The notes: generated from the letters alone by a model not told the origin. Counted from the stretch's first letter, positions 7,821-16,040 are shown. The stretch: 37,239 nt of DNA from a bacterium (GCA_024275575.1 JAJRYV010000082.1:1-37239), one strand, 5' to 3'. Numbers and translations are program-made.

Positions 7821-9308
7821 TTAATGGATAGCCTGATTTCTCCATTGTTTAATCCGCGCAATCATGCCATCTCGCAGTTTACTCAAGAAAAGCAGTTCCC
7901 CGGCTTGCCAGAATTTGAGCAGATAGAGCCACAACGGCAAGCCGGCAATTAAAAATACTTTATACAATATCGCCAGTTGCAAACTACTATTTACGATATA
8001 AATGAACAAGACAATTATAATAATTTTCATTACCCGCAGAAATTCATATGGCGTCGGATAAACCTTCTGCGCAAGTATGTACAGCACAAAAGTCATGGTA
8101 GCGTAACTGAAAACCGTTGCCCAAGCAGCGCCCATCATGCCGAATTGAGGAATCAGCAACAAATTACCCACGATGTTCGTCAGCGCCCCGACAAAAGTTA
8201 TGCCCGGCAAATATTTCGTTTTTTTCTCAAGATGAAGGCCGACGACAAATATGGCATAAACACCGAAAAAGATATAGGCCAGCATGACCACCGGCACCAC
8301 CGCGGTGCTCTGCCAATAAGCTGCATCAAATAAATAAATATCGGCGAATTTGAGATGCACGATCGTATCGATAAAAAAGCTGAAAAACAGGTAAATAAAC
8401 GCGCAGACGAGCAAAAAATATGTCAACACACGGGCAAAAAACTGCTTGACGTCTTTTTGCCCGGCAATAGACAAAAAGAATGGATGCCAGGCAAAACGAA
8501 ACCCGGCGATGAGCAACGACATGATCATCGCCAGGCGATAACCGGCACTGTAAATGCCAACCTCGGCAGCGCCGCGAAATTGCAGCAAAAAAAAACGATC
8601 GATGAGCTCCATCAAAATGACGGCAAAAGTCGTCGGCAAGTATGGCAGCCCGAAAGCAAGGTGTTGTTTTAATTGTGATAAAGAGTATATCAGGCGCAAT
8701 ACCGGCAGCATAACCGGAATTGTCAGGCTAAAAGTCGCAATCGACGCCCCCAATTGTGCGTAAAACACCCCGGCAATGCCTTTATGCAGCCAAACGACGA
8801 AAACGATATTCAAAAAAACATTCAACACAACTGCGATGATTTTAATGCTAATAAAGCGAGCCGCCTGCTCGCGGGCGCGCAGCAGCAACAGCGGCAAATA
8901 GGACAGCGCATCAAAAGAAAGAATCGCCGGAGTAATTTTGATCAGAGAGGAAAAGTTCTCCGAACCGGTCAGGCTTGAGGCAATGAGCGGACTCGTCTGG
9001 TAAATAATCAGGGAAAAAACGAGGGATGAGGTGAGTATGGTCAAGTAACAAGTGGTAAATATTACTTTTTGTTCGACAGCTTCTTTTTCTCTGATATAAA
9101 AGCGCAGGAACGCAGAATCGAAACCGTAGATATAAAACAAATTCATCACGGCGAGAAATGCGGCGATCAACATGACGATGCCGAGTTCGGCCGGGGTAAA
9201 ATAGTTGGTGTAAAGGGGCAGCAGGATAAACGCCAAAGACCGTGTTAGAATATGACCCAGGCCATAAACTGCGGTTCCTTTGCTCAATTTTTTTAAATTT
9301 TCCCGCAT
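7821..9308 (-). CDS. Polysaccharide flippase (Wzx/PST family, MOP superfamily)
   Basis: This 495-residue integral membrane protein has roughly 12-14 hydrophobic segments. The opening KLSKGTAVYGLGHILTRSL...LPLYTNYFTPAELGIVMLI is the classic start of Wzx/PST polysaccharide transporters, where an amphipathic first helix is followed by LPLYTRxLxPxEYG. Family members flip lipid-linked oligosaccharides across the inner membrane. The ATG start is preceded by AGAGG at a rather long distance (about 11 bases). It heads a run with the epimerase-like and glycosyltransferase genes and is separated from the sigma-54 activator upstream by a terminator and a repeat. No Wzy polymerase or chain-length regulator is in the window, so the pathway is incomplete here. 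Confidence 0.9.
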   Translation of the reverse strand: MRENLKKLSKGTAVYGLGHILTRSLAFILLPLYTNYFTPAELGIVMLIAAFLAVMNLFYIYGFDSAFLRFYIREKEAVEQKVIFTTCYLTILTSSLVFSLIIYQTSPLIASSLTGSENFSSLIKITPAILSFDALSYLPLLLLRAREQAARFISIKIIAVVLNVFLNIVFVVWLHKGIAGVFYAQLGASIATFSLTIPVMLPVLRLIYSLSQLKQHLAFGLPYLPTTFAVILMELIDRFFLLQFRGAAEVGIYSAGYRLAMIMSLLIAGFRFAWHPFFLSIAGQKDVKQFFARVLTYFLLVCAFIYLFFSFFIDTIVHLKFADIYLFDAAYWQSTAVVPVVMLAYIFFGVYAIFVVGLHLEKKTKYLPGITFVGALTNIVGNLLLIPQFGMMGAAWATVFSYATMTFVLYILAQKVYPTPYEFLRVMKIIIIVLFIYIVNSSLQLAILYKVFLIAGLPLWLYLLKFWQAGELLFLSKLRDGMIARIKQWRNQAIH

Positions 9309-9349
9309 TAAAAAAACAACCTCTTTTCAGCCAATGTCAGGATTTTGTT

Positions 9350-9453
9350 CTGTTCAGCACACCAGGTGCACGCTGGGTCTATTTGTGCTGAGCTCGCCGA
9401 AGTATCGCAGCGGGAGCATTTTTTCGCTCTTTCTCCGGCAAGCTCAGGGAGCG
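9350..9453 (+). repeat. Structured intergenic repeat, copy B
   Basis: On the plus strand this copy starts CTGTTCAGCACACCAGGTG and includes GAGCTCGCCGAAG and CTCCGGCAAGCTCAGGGAGC. It matches copy A (5276-5325, opposite strand) over its first ~20 bases and the GAGCT.GCCGAAG core, with an extra inserted stretch between them. It lies between the flippase start and the terminator behind the sigma-54 activator. Confidence 0.6.
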
Positions 9454-9517
9454 TTTTTCTGGTGATGACAAATCAATAACCGGCAACAAGATAATATTTA
9501 GCGGATTAAAACGGAAT

Positions 9518-9547
9518 AAAAAAGGCGATCCGTGAATCGCCTTTTTT
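9518..9547 (-). terminator. Bidirectional intrinsic terminator
   Basis: A perfect 12-bp stem (AAAAAAGGCGAT paired with ATCGCCTTTTTT) with a six-base loop lies 18 bases after the stop of the sigma-54 activator gene. Runs of A and T on both sides allow termination on either strand. It separates the activator from the flippase operon. Confidence 0.9.
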
Positions 9548-9565
9548 ATTTGAGGCGGGTAGTTG

Positions 9566-10663
9566 CTATTCAGAATTTTTCTTCCAGGAAGAATGGCGGA
9601 TATTATGAAATTGAATTTTGTAATTGAGTGCCCGTGGCGAAATGCCCAATAATTCAGCTGCATCTTTTTGGACAAAGTTTTTCATTTCCAATGCCTTGAC
9701 AATCGCTTCTTTTTCAATTTGCGTCAAATTGAGCGTTTTGCAGGAAAACATGCCTTCATCGATGCCGCGCTGCCTTCTGTCTTTTCCACCGGCGGCAAAA
9801 TATTCCTTACCCGGCAGCGACAGATCGGAAGGCATGATGCTCTTTCCCTCTTCAGTAACGAGAATCGAGCGTTCGATTAAATTACGCAGTTCGCGAATAT
9901 TGCCGTGCCAGGAGTGGTTGGTCAAAAGTTCGAGTGTCTCCGGTGCAAAACCCAGGGTTTTTTTTCGTATTTCACGGGAGAATTTCAGGCGAAAAAACTC
10001 GGCGATTAACGGAATATCCTCACGCCGCTGGCGCAGAGGCGGAATAGTCAGCGAAACCACATTCAATCGGTAGTAGAGGTCGGCACGAAAATTTCCCGCT
10101 TCGATTTCTTCCCACAAATCCTTGTTCGTTGCAGCAATGATGCGCACATCGACTTTGATTGTGCGGTTTCCACCAAGCCGGGAAAAGGTTTTTTCCTGCA
10201 AAACGCGCAAGATTTTTGCCTGTGTCGTCAGGTGCATATCACCGATTTCATCGAGGAAAAGCGTGCCGCCATCGGCCTGCTCAAACTTTCCCTGCCGTGA
10301 CTGAAAGGCTCCGGTAAAAGCACCGCGCTCGTGACCGAACAACTCACTTTCCAGCAAATTTTCCGGTAAAGCGGCACAATTGACTTTTATAAAAGGTTTG
10401 TTGGCGCGATCGGAGATAAACTGCACCAAGCCGGCGATGAGTTCTTTGCCGGTTCCGGTTTCACCGGTAATCAAAATCGAAGCATTGCTTTTGGCAACCT
10501 TTTTGATCAGTGAGTATATCTCTTTGATTTCCGGGCTGCGACTGACCAAAGGATAATGATAATCAAAACCATAATTCTTGCCTGCGCCGGTTTGCAAAGC
10601 TTCCTTCGGAATCGTGGCTGCCTCAAATTGCTCAAATTCTTCTGTAGCTGTGATGTTTGTCAT
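9566..10663 (-). CDS. Sigma-54-dependent transcriptional activator (AAA+ / Fis HTH, no receiver domain)
   Basis: This is a bacterial enhancer-binding protein that hydrolyses ATP to open sigma-54 promoters. Walker A is GETGTGKE (67-74), the sigma-54 contact loop is intact GAFTGA (114-119), and Walker B is GGTLFLDEIGD. Arginine-finger-region motifs (FRADLYYRLNV, PPLRQRREDIP) and a Fis-type helix-turn-helix (AIVKALEMKNFVQKDAAELLGIS) follow. Only ~40 residues precede the AAA+ domain, so there is no receiver, PAS or GAF sensor; control may come from a partner protein or from expression level. I use the ATG at 10663; an upstream TTG at 10690 is possible. It lies upstream of the polysaccharide genes, but a strong terminator intervenes, so any control of them would be in trans. 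Confidence 0.93.
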   Translation of the reverse strand: MTNITATEEFEQFEAATIPKEALQTGAGKNYGFDYHYPLVSRSPEIKEIYSLIKKVAKSNASILITGETGTGKELIAGLVQFISDRANKPFIKVNCAALPENLLESELFGHERGAFTGAFQSRQGKFEQADGGTLFLDEIGDMHLTTQAKILRVLQEKTFSRLGGNRTIKVDVRIIAATNKDLWEEIEAGNFRADLYYRLNVVSLTIPPLRQRREDIPLIAEFFRLKFSREIRKKTLGFAPETLELLTNHSWHGNIRELRNLIERSILVTEEGKSIMPSDLSLPGKEYFAAGGKDRRQRGIDEGMFSCKTLNLTQIEKEAIVKALEMKNFVQKDAAELLGISPRALNYKIQFHNIRHSSWKKNSE

Positions 10664-11063
10664 GTTTGCCTGTTCTCCCGCTACTCTCAAATTCTATACT
10701 ATCAATCGACAATTTTTCATAGAGCTTTACATTTTCGTAATTACGAATTCTTGTCGTATAGAAACAGTTAAAACAAAATCGAAATGTATAAAAAACAACT
10801 CAGCGCCCGATTGCAAGGTTTATGCCACCAACTTACTATTTTGTCGCCAAAATATTTCAAAAGTGGCTTTCAAAATTGATGCATCACTGATCAGCCTGAA
10901 AACATATTTCAAATTACTTTATCGAAACGAATCAGCTTTTGAAAAAATCAAAAACAACGAGAACTACGATATCGTCATGGCGGCCAAATAATGTATCGCA
11001 GCTTCACAGCTACTTCATCACTGTTTCGCAATGGAACAACCGGCCATTTTTAAGATAAAAAAA
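10664..11063. other. Intergenic, AT-rich; nothing firm
   Basis: There are 400 bases between the sugar kinase stop and the sigma-54 activator start. The sequence is AT-rich with no clear hairpin or promoter. A plus-strand frame ending at 10989-10991 (...YFKLLYRNESAFEKI...) looks faintly protein-like but has no ribosome site or recognisable start. It might be a decayed gene end. Confidence 0.4.
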
Positions 11064-11978
11064 TCAGGATTTACGAGAAACCCGCATTTTAAGTGCGGCA
11101 ATTTTCCGCTTAATCGCAGGGGAATATTGGGGGACTGCGCCGGGTCGTCCGACCACAAATGCGGCAATTTGAGTGGCAAACTGGGCTGCATGCAGGGGAT
11201 CAAAACCTGAATAAAACGCATGCATAAAAGCGGCGCTGAAAGCATCTCCCGCACCGACGGTATCACACACCTGCACGGTTGCGGCAGGGATGAATTCCAA
11301 GCGGTCATTTTCGAAAACGTAAACGCCGTGGCTGCCGCAGGTGATCAGTTGAATGCCGACACCATAACTCTGCGCCAGCACCGGACATAAACCAACGAAC
11401 TCCAAATCGGCATTGAATAAATCGCGGGCGACAAACGCCGCTTCCAACGCATTCATTTTTAAAATTGAGCAATTTCGAATCGAGTTTTCAATCACTCCAC
11501 TGCTACAAAACGGCTGTCGCAAATTCAAATCACAAAAAACATGGCGCCAGTTACGGCCGGCCAACAAACGGCCTATAGTCTGCCGGTTTTCCGCGGAACG
11601 CTGCGCCAGGGTGCCAAAATATAGAATACCGCCGGGCGCGCTGCTGCCAATTTGAGCATCACACAATTGAATAAAATCCCAGGCAACATCAGTGTGAATC
11701 GTATAATCCGGTTGACCGTTGCGCAGTGAAACGGTGACCGTACCCGTTGGTCTGCTATGCGAGATGGTTACGTTTTCGGCCGTGACGCCCAATTTTTGCA
11801 TTTCCGTCAGGGCGCCCTCACCTAGTTCGTCATTTCCGATAGCGGAGATAAACTCAACACGATTGCCCAGTTGAACAAAATGAGCAGCAAAATTGAAGGG
11901 CGCCCCGCCGAGGTATTTTTCACCAGCAATCAAATCCCATAGGATTTCACCGAAAACAACTGCATGCAGATTTTTCAT
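11064..11978 (-). CDS. PfkB-family carbohydrate kinase (fructokinase-like)
   Basis: This 304-residue cytoplasmic sugar kinase of the ribokinase/PfkB family phosphorylates a sugar with ATP. The N-terminal motif is GEILWDLI...KYLGGAPFNFAAH, typical of fructokinase-type members where GG(A/T)PxNxA binds the sugar. The middle holds FCDLNLRQPF. The C-terminal PfkB signature DTVGAGDAFSAAF carries the catalytic Asp245. The length is normal. The start ATG has only a weak GGGTT upstream. It follows the ECF-type ATPase gene by 45 bases on the same strand and may be cotranscribed with it. Fructose is the best substrate guess from the N-terminal motif, but related sugars cannot be excluded. Confidence 0.88.
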   Translation of the reverse strand: MKNLHAVVFGEILWDLIAGEKYLGGAPFNFAAHFVQLGNRVEFISAIGNDELGEGALTEMQKLGVTAENVTISHSRPTGTVTVSLRNGQPDYTIHTDVAWDFIQLCDAQIGSSAPGGILYFGTLAQRSAENRQTIGRLLAGRNWRHVFCDLNLRQPFCSSGVIENSIRNCSILKMNALEAAFVARDLFNADLEFVGLCPVLAQSYGVGIQLITCGSHGVYVFENDRLEFIPAATVQVCDTVGAGDAFSAAFMHAFYSGFDPLHAAQFATQIAAFVVGRPGAVPQYSPAIKRKIAALKMRVSRKS

Positions 11979-12023
11979 AACCCATTGAATTGGTTTTCGA
12001 ATTTATAACACATTAAGCAGCGG

Positions 12024-12818
12024 CTATTCGGGCGCAGGCCAAGCGATCCCCATGGATGAAAGTTTCTTCTGCAAATAATACGAACGTGGAAGCTCGATAT
12101 AATCTTGCAAAATAGTGAAATCGATGGCAGCACGCGACATTGAATGCAGAAGGGAACCATGCTGCATAAGCCAAAGTTTATCAACAATTTGCAGCAAAAA
12201 CTCAAGATCGTGTGAGACAACAAGCATGCCTTTTCCCGGAGAAGTTGTATAGCGCCGCAGCAGGGATTTGACCATGCTGACGCCCTGTGCATCCAGGCCT
12301 GCCGTCGGTTCATCCAGCAACAGCACGCGTTTTTGCATGACGAGTATACCGGCGATAGCCACACGTCGCTTCTCCCCCTGGCTCAGGCTACGAAGCGGTT
12401 TATGGTAATAATCTATCGGATTTAATCCGACACTTGCCAGCGTCTCTTCAACGCGGGTGCGTTTTTCCTCCGCCCCGAGCGTTGAATGATGCAGACCGAA
12501 GGCAATATCGGCGCTGACTGTTTGCTCGAAGAGTTGCATTTCCGGAAATTGAAAACAGATGCCGAACTGATTCTGATATTTGAGTTTTAATCTCTTATTG
12601 TTGTTGATTTGCTCATCTCCGAAAAGGATCTGCCCAGAATCCGCTTCAAGCAAACCGGCGACAACCTGCAGCAATGTCGTTTTTCCCGAGCCGCTATGCC
12701 CGATGATTCCGATCTTTTCAGTGGAGGAAAACCGGCAGGAAACCCGAAGGCGTGTTTCTTTGATTTTACCGGAAATGGGGTCGGAAAGCAAACAGATATC
12801 TTTAAGTTCAAAATGCAT
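12024..12818 (-). CDS. ABC transporter ATPase, ECF type (EcfA/CbiO-like)
   Basis: This 264-residue ATP-binding cassette has Walker A GHSGSGKT (40-47), signature LSQGEKRRVAIAGIL, and Walker B VLLLDEPTAGLD with the switch histidine in VVSHD. The Q-loop region reads FQFPEMQLFEQTVSADIAFGL, which is nearly diagnostic of energy-coupling-factor ATPases that power vitamin or metal uptake. ECF systems normally need a second ATPase, an EcfT membrane protein and a substrate-binding S subunit; none is adjacent. The ATG begins immediately after the TAA of the dGTPase gene, so the two are tightly coupled. The transported substrate cannot be told from this gene. Confidence 0.88.
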   Translation of the reverse strand: MHFELKDICLLSDPISGKIKETRLRVSCRFSSTEKIGIIGHSGSGKTTLLQVVAGLLEADSGQILFGDEQINNNKRLKLKYQNQFGICFQFPEMQLFEQTVSADIAFGLHHSTLGAEEKRTRVEETLASVGLNPIDYYHKPLRSLSQGEKRRVAIAGILVMQKRVLLLDEPTAGLDAQGVSMVKSLLRRYTTSPGKGMLVVSHDLEFLLQIVDKLWLMQHGSLLHSMSRAAIDFTILQDYIELPRSYYLQKKLSSMGIAWPAPE

Positions 12819-14177
12819 TTATTGCTTAATCCACATAGGTTGGATGGAGTGAATATCGACTTCACGCGCGAGATGGCTTCGGCTTCTCAGATTATAGATT
12901 TGCTCGACGGCAAAATTATCCGTCATCCCGGCGATATGATCACAAATAAAACGTGCTGCCAACGCTTCAGAATCACATTTCATCACCATCTTGCGCGTAT
13001 TTTCAGGTAATGTTTCCGGATCTGATTTATAGATTTTAAACAAGCAGAGCACGAGTTGGGCTATTTGTTCATCAGCAGCCTGAACTGCCGGAATATAGAT
13101 GATATTTTTATAAATGAATTTATTAAGCTGATTTTGCAGCGGCATCATTGCAGCGCTGAAGTGAACGATCTGTTTTGTAATCGGATAATTTTGACAACCA
13201 CTTTCGTGATATTCTTTGAGGTTCAAAAGCGATTGATGAATGACATCGTTGACCAACACATCGACCAGGCGGGGAATGAGAATATTTCGATAATGGTATC
13301 GACTTGATGTTGTTTCTAAGTTCAATTTGCCGGAATTCTCAAGAAATTTGACGATATCAATTTGCTGAATTTCCTCCAGTCCGACAAAACCGGCACGAAT
13401 ACCATCTTCGAGATCATGGGTGCGTTGCGCAATCTCATCGGCGATCGCAACAATTTGGCCCTCGAGGGTTGTTGCATATTCCTGCTCGATAACCAAATGG
13501 TCGAGTTTTATTTCAGGGTAACGAATGAGGTTTTTCTTCAGCCGGGTGTGTTTTAATATACCTTCCCGCACCGGGCTGCTTAAGTTCAGGCCGGTGTAAT
13601 CATACTTTTGTTCGAGCAAATCGAGAACGCGCAGGGATTGGTAATTATGTTTAAATCCGCCATAATTTTCCGGTGGAAAATATTCTGTGCCGGCGAATTT
13701 TCCTCGTAAAATATCATCGAGCACAACTTCACCGAGATGGCCAAACGGTGTATGTCCGACATCGTGTCCGAGAGCGATGGCTTCGGTGAGGTCTTCATTT
13801 AAACACATCGCCCGGGCGATGGTCCGGCTGAGCTGAGCAACTTCCATGGTATGGGTAAGCCGGGTGCGGTAATGATCGCCAACATTGACTAAAAACACCT
13901 GACGTTTATGTTTCAGACGCCGGAAAGTGCGGGAATGGATAATCCTGTCACGGTCACGCTGCAGTGCCGTGCGATATGGGTGAAGGTCGATTTTTCGTGC
14001 GCGCAGATTTTCTGCCAGCCGGCCATCGAAAGCATAGTCGGCAAGCATCGCCTGTTCGATTTGATAACGCAGTTCACGGGAACAAATTTTGAACATCTGA
14101 ATTACCATTTTGGATTCTGCAACAGCAATAAAATACGAACAAATCTGTAAAATAAAAGGGATTTCCCGGACAGACAT
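12819..14177 (-). CDS. dgt: Deoxyguanosinetriphosphate triphosphohydrolase-like protein (HD domain)
   Basis: The enzyme is predicted to hydrolyse dNTPs to nucleoside and triphosphate, helping balance nucleotide pools. The family motif RTALQRDRDRIIHSRTFRRLKHKRQVF (split around residues 69-95) is followed by the HD metal site: RLTHTMEV with His109, then GHDVGHTPFGH with His138/Asp139. The C-terminal half is helical, as in bacterial dGTPases. The first ATG at 14177 gives 452 residues with a weak GAAG ribosome site and a hydrophobic N-terminus atypical for the family. ATGs at 14108 or 14096 would give the usual N-terminus (MFKICSREL...) and may be the true start. It is directly joined to the ECF-type ATPase gene. 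Confidence 0.9.
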   Translation of the reverse strand: MSVREIPFILQICSYFIAVAESKMVIQMFKICSRELRYQIEQAMLADYAFDGRLAENLRARKIDLHPYRTALQRDRDRIIHSRTFRRLKHKRQVFLVNVGDHYRTRLTHTMEVAQLSRTIARAMCLNEDLTEAIALGHDVGHTPFGHLGEVVLDDILRGKFAGTEYFPPENYGGFKHNYQSLRVLDLLEQKYDYTGLNLSSPVREGILKHTRLKKNLIRYPEIKLDHLVIEQEYATTLEGQIVAIADEIAQRTHDLEDGIRAGFVGLEEIQQIDIVKFLENSGKLNLETTSSRYHYRNILIPRLVDVLVNDVIHQSLLNLKEYHESGCQNYPITKQIVHFSAAMMPLQNQLNKFIYKNIIYIPAVQAADEQIAQLVLCLFKIYKSDPETLPENTRKMVMKCDSEALAARFICDHIAGMTDNFAVEQIYNLRSRSHLAREVDIHSIQPMWIKQ

Positions 14178-14218
14178 TCTTCATTTGGATGATTTGGAAA
14201 CTCATCGGGGATAAAAAA

Positions 14219-14632
14219 TCATGTGCGCGTCATATTCGATTGATTCTGTTTGAGGATTTTTTGCGCCTGCTGAACGAGATTTTCCAGTAAGAAGGGTTTG
14301 GTAATCAGTGTTATGCGTGGCAATTTCAAAGCATCGAGCAAGCGGTCTGAATCACGATAACCCGTGAGCAAAATCACCGGTATTTTCGCGTAACGTGTCT
14401 TTTCCCGCAGGTGATAGAGAAAATCGATACCATCCATAACCGGCATGACGACATCGAGAAAAATCAGATCCGGCTGCTTTTTTTCAAGTACGGCAAGTCC
14501 CTCCTGCCCGTTGCTCGCTTCGATAAAACGTAAATTTTTCATCTTGCGCAAAGCAGATCTGACTAAAAATCGGATTGATGCGTCATCATCGATGATGAGA
14601 ATTAAGCGAGGTTTTATTTTTTGTTTTGACAT
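14219..14632 (-). CDS. Single-domain response regulator (CheY-like receiver)
   Basis: This 137-residue protein consists of a receiver domain only. The acidic pocket is IIDDDASIR (Asp15-17), the phosphoacceptor is LIFLDVVMPVMDG (Asp60), and the switch and lysine residues are LLTGY (Thr88) and ITKPF (Lys110). There is no output domain, so it must act by protein contact, as CheY, Spo0F and DivK types do. No histidine kinase is adjacent; the degenerate kinase-like gene at 19120 is 4.5 kb away. The ATG at 14632 is used; a TTG at 14644 would add four residues. Upstream lies a pair of inverted repeats (14658-14743). Confidence 0.92.
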   Translation of the reverse strand: MSKQKIKPRLILIIDDDASIRFLVRSALRKMKNLRFIEASNGQEGLAVLEKKQPDLIFLDVVMPVMDGIDFLYHLREKTRYAKIPVILLTGYRDSDRLLDALKLPRITLITKPFLLENLVQQAQKILKQNQSNMTRT

Positions 14633-14657
14633 TCCGTTGCCCAAAATCCTGGATCAG

Positions 14658-14743
14658 ATAATTCGGGGTGAGCAGTTAACAATTCAATTTGTTAACAACA
14701 GATACGCTTTTGTTAAAATAAAAGTTCATTTCACCCGAATTAT
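14658..14743. promoter_or_regulatory. Nested inverted repeats upstream of the response regulator
   Basis: An inner palindrome GTTAACAA / TTGTTAAC (14675-14682 and 14689-14696, six-base loop) is enclosed by longer arms: ATAATTCGGGGTGA at 14658-14671 and TCACCCGAATTAT at 14731-14743, with one bulged base. TTGTTAA recurs at about 14710. Location between the FUN14 stop and the response-regulator start allows either an operator or a read-through/termination structure. No T-run follows, so an operator is slightly more likely. Confidence 0.4.
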
Positions 14744-14793
14744 TCAGGTTAAATCATGCGCCATTGCGGGTAGCAGGAGTCATTCAATAAAAA

Positions 14794-15123
14794 TCAGGAA
14801 ACTGATGGCAAACGTGATTTACGGATGCTGTAAACAAACGGCACCCAAAAAAAGGCATGTTCAGAAAGGCCGACGTGAGATAATCTGGTGTATGCCGTCT
14901 GCATGAAAAGTGCAATGGATTCATAATTTACAATAATTTTTATAAATCCCAAATATTGCAATCCGAGCACAAAGAAAAACAAAATTGCAAAAAAATAAAA
15001 GATTATTTTTGTCAGGAAGCGAAACATCTTGCCGACGATAAAACCGGTTGCAACTGTAATCAATAGAATTACAGCTTGTTTATCTCCCATAATTTGTTCA
15101 ATCAGTGCTGCCGAATTTTCCAT
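14794..15123 (-). CDS. FUN14-like small membrane protein
   Basis: This 109-residue protein has two or three hydrophobic segments. The region ATGFIVGKMFRFLTKIIFYF followed by FVLGLQYLGFIKIIVNYESI matches the pattern of bacterial FUN14-domain proteins (GFxxGxxxxxxxK... then LQYxGxIxxNxxxI). The bacterial members are uncharacterised; the eukaryotic FUNDC1 is a mitochondrial outer membrane receptor. The ATG start has GG-rich sequence upstream (GGTCTGGAAA). The C-terminal 40 residues include another hydrophobic stretch (HAFFWVPFVYSI) and a basic end. The family call is from the motif pattern alone. Confidence 0.65.
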   Translation of the reverse strand: MENSAALIEQIMGDKQAVILLITVATGFIVGKMFRFLTKIIFYFFAILFFFVLGLQYLGFIKIIVNYESIALFMQTAYTRLSHVGLSEHAFFWVPFVYSIRKSRLPSVS

Positions 15124-15191
15124 TTTCCAGACCTGTTAGAGATTGTTTCAAATGATTGAACACTATCTGCATTCTCTAAAGTGTCGGAATT

Positions 15192-15228
15192 TTTACAATG
15201 GTTGTTGTCGTCTTTACAACATTGTAAA
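15192..15228. promoter_or_regulatory. Inverted repeat upstream of the FUN14-like gene
   Basis: TTTACAATGGTTGT (15192-15205) pairs with ACAACATTGTAAA (15216-15228) with one bulged G, giving a 13-bp stem and a ten-base loop. It lies 69-105 bases before the FUN14-like start and about 100 bases after the flavoprotein stop. No T-run follows on the minus strand, so an operator or mRNA structure is more likely than a terminator. Confidence 0.4.
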
Positions 15229-15326
15229 TTAATTTGAAAAACAGATCTATGCTGGAATGAATCCATAAACTGATCCGGCAAAATCACGTCCGACGACAAC
15301 ATCCCTACAATCCGGGCAATTCATAT

Positions 15327-16013
15327 CTATTGCGGATTAACGATCATGATCTCTTCGAGTGGTTTTTTGTTCAATAGCGGCACTGTCGCTTTCGCTGCGG
15401 GATACCCCACCGGTAGCAGCATGAATGGTTTTTCGTTCTGCGGTCGTTTGAGAATTTCCTGCAAAAATTTCATCGGGCTGGGCGTATGAGTGACAGTGAC
15501 CAGGCCAGCATTATGAATAGCAGCGATCAACATGCCGGTGGCGATTCCGACGGATTCGTTAACGTAGTAATGTTTTGTTTTTTCGCCCATCTCATCGAGA
15601 CCATAATCAATCTTAAAAATAACGATGAGAACCGGCGCAGTTTCAAGATAGGGTTTGCGGAAAGTTGTGCCAAACTGTGTCAGATCATCCAGCCAACGCT
15701 GTGGAAAACGTTTTTCGTAATTCAGTTTTTCTTCTTTTTCGGCAGCGAGCCGGATGGCTTTTTTGATTTCAGGATTGGTCACGACGATAAAGCGCCAGGG
15801 TTGCATATTGGCGCCTGAGGGGGCGGTTCCTGCTGTGGCGATGAGGTTTTCGACGATTTTCATATCGACCGGGCGATTTGAAAAATCACGCACAGAGCGG
15901 CGTTTTTTTAAAAGTGCACAAAATGTGCTCGAACGCGCAGCCTGATCTTCGGCAGACAGTTCCTCGAAGATGAATTCTGTCCGGGGAGTTTTTTTGCCGG
16001 TATTATCGTCCAT
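15327..16013 (-). CDS. Nitroreductase-fold flavoprotein, iodotyrosine deiodinase-like
   Basis: This 228-residue FMN enzyme belongs to the nitroreductase superfamily. FMN-binding motifs are KKRRSVRDFS (36-45) and APSGANMQPW (64-73). It keeps the three lid residues that mark iodotyrosine deiodinases: Glu95 and Tyr99 in EEKLNY, and Lys120 in TTFRKPY, at the same spacing as Glu153/Tyr157/Lys178 of the mammalian enzyme. The C-terminal block AAIHNAGLVTVTHTPSPM...LLPVGYPA also follows this subfamily. The known activity is reductive removal of iodide or bromide from halotyrosines. The native substrate in bacteria is not settled. The ATG start is clear. It lies between FUN14-like and radC genes on the same strand. 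Confidence 0.9.
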   Translation of the reverse strand: MDDNTGKKTPRTEFIFEELSAEDQAARSSTFCALLKKRRSVRDFSNRPVDMKIVENLIATAGTAPSGANMQPWRFIVVTNPEIKKAIRLAAEKEEKLNYEKRFPQRWLDDLTQFGTTFRKPYLETAPVLIVIFKIDYGLDEMGEKTKHYYVNESVGIATGMLIAAIHNAGLVTVTHTPSPMKFLQEILKRPQNEKPFMLLPVGYPAAKATVPLLNKKPLEEIMIVNPQ

Positions 16014-16040
16014 TCTTTACCCTGTCATCAATTTTATTTA

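Noticed and set aside
9309-9345. TTGGCTGAAAAGAGGTTGT before the flippase gene as a sigma-54 promoter
   Set aside because: The -24 and -12 elements would be two bases too far apart, which sigma-54 does not tolerate.
10578-10991. Plus-strand open frame of 137 codons across the start of the sigma-54 activator gene
   Set aside because: It begins antisense to a conserved AAA+ gene and has no ribosome site. Only the last ~40 codons look faintly protein-like, so I list it only as a possible decayed end.
15102-15302. Minus-strand open frame of 66 codons before the FUN14-like gene
   Set aside because: It covers the inverted repeat, overlaps the FUN14-like start and has biased composition; no ribosome site.
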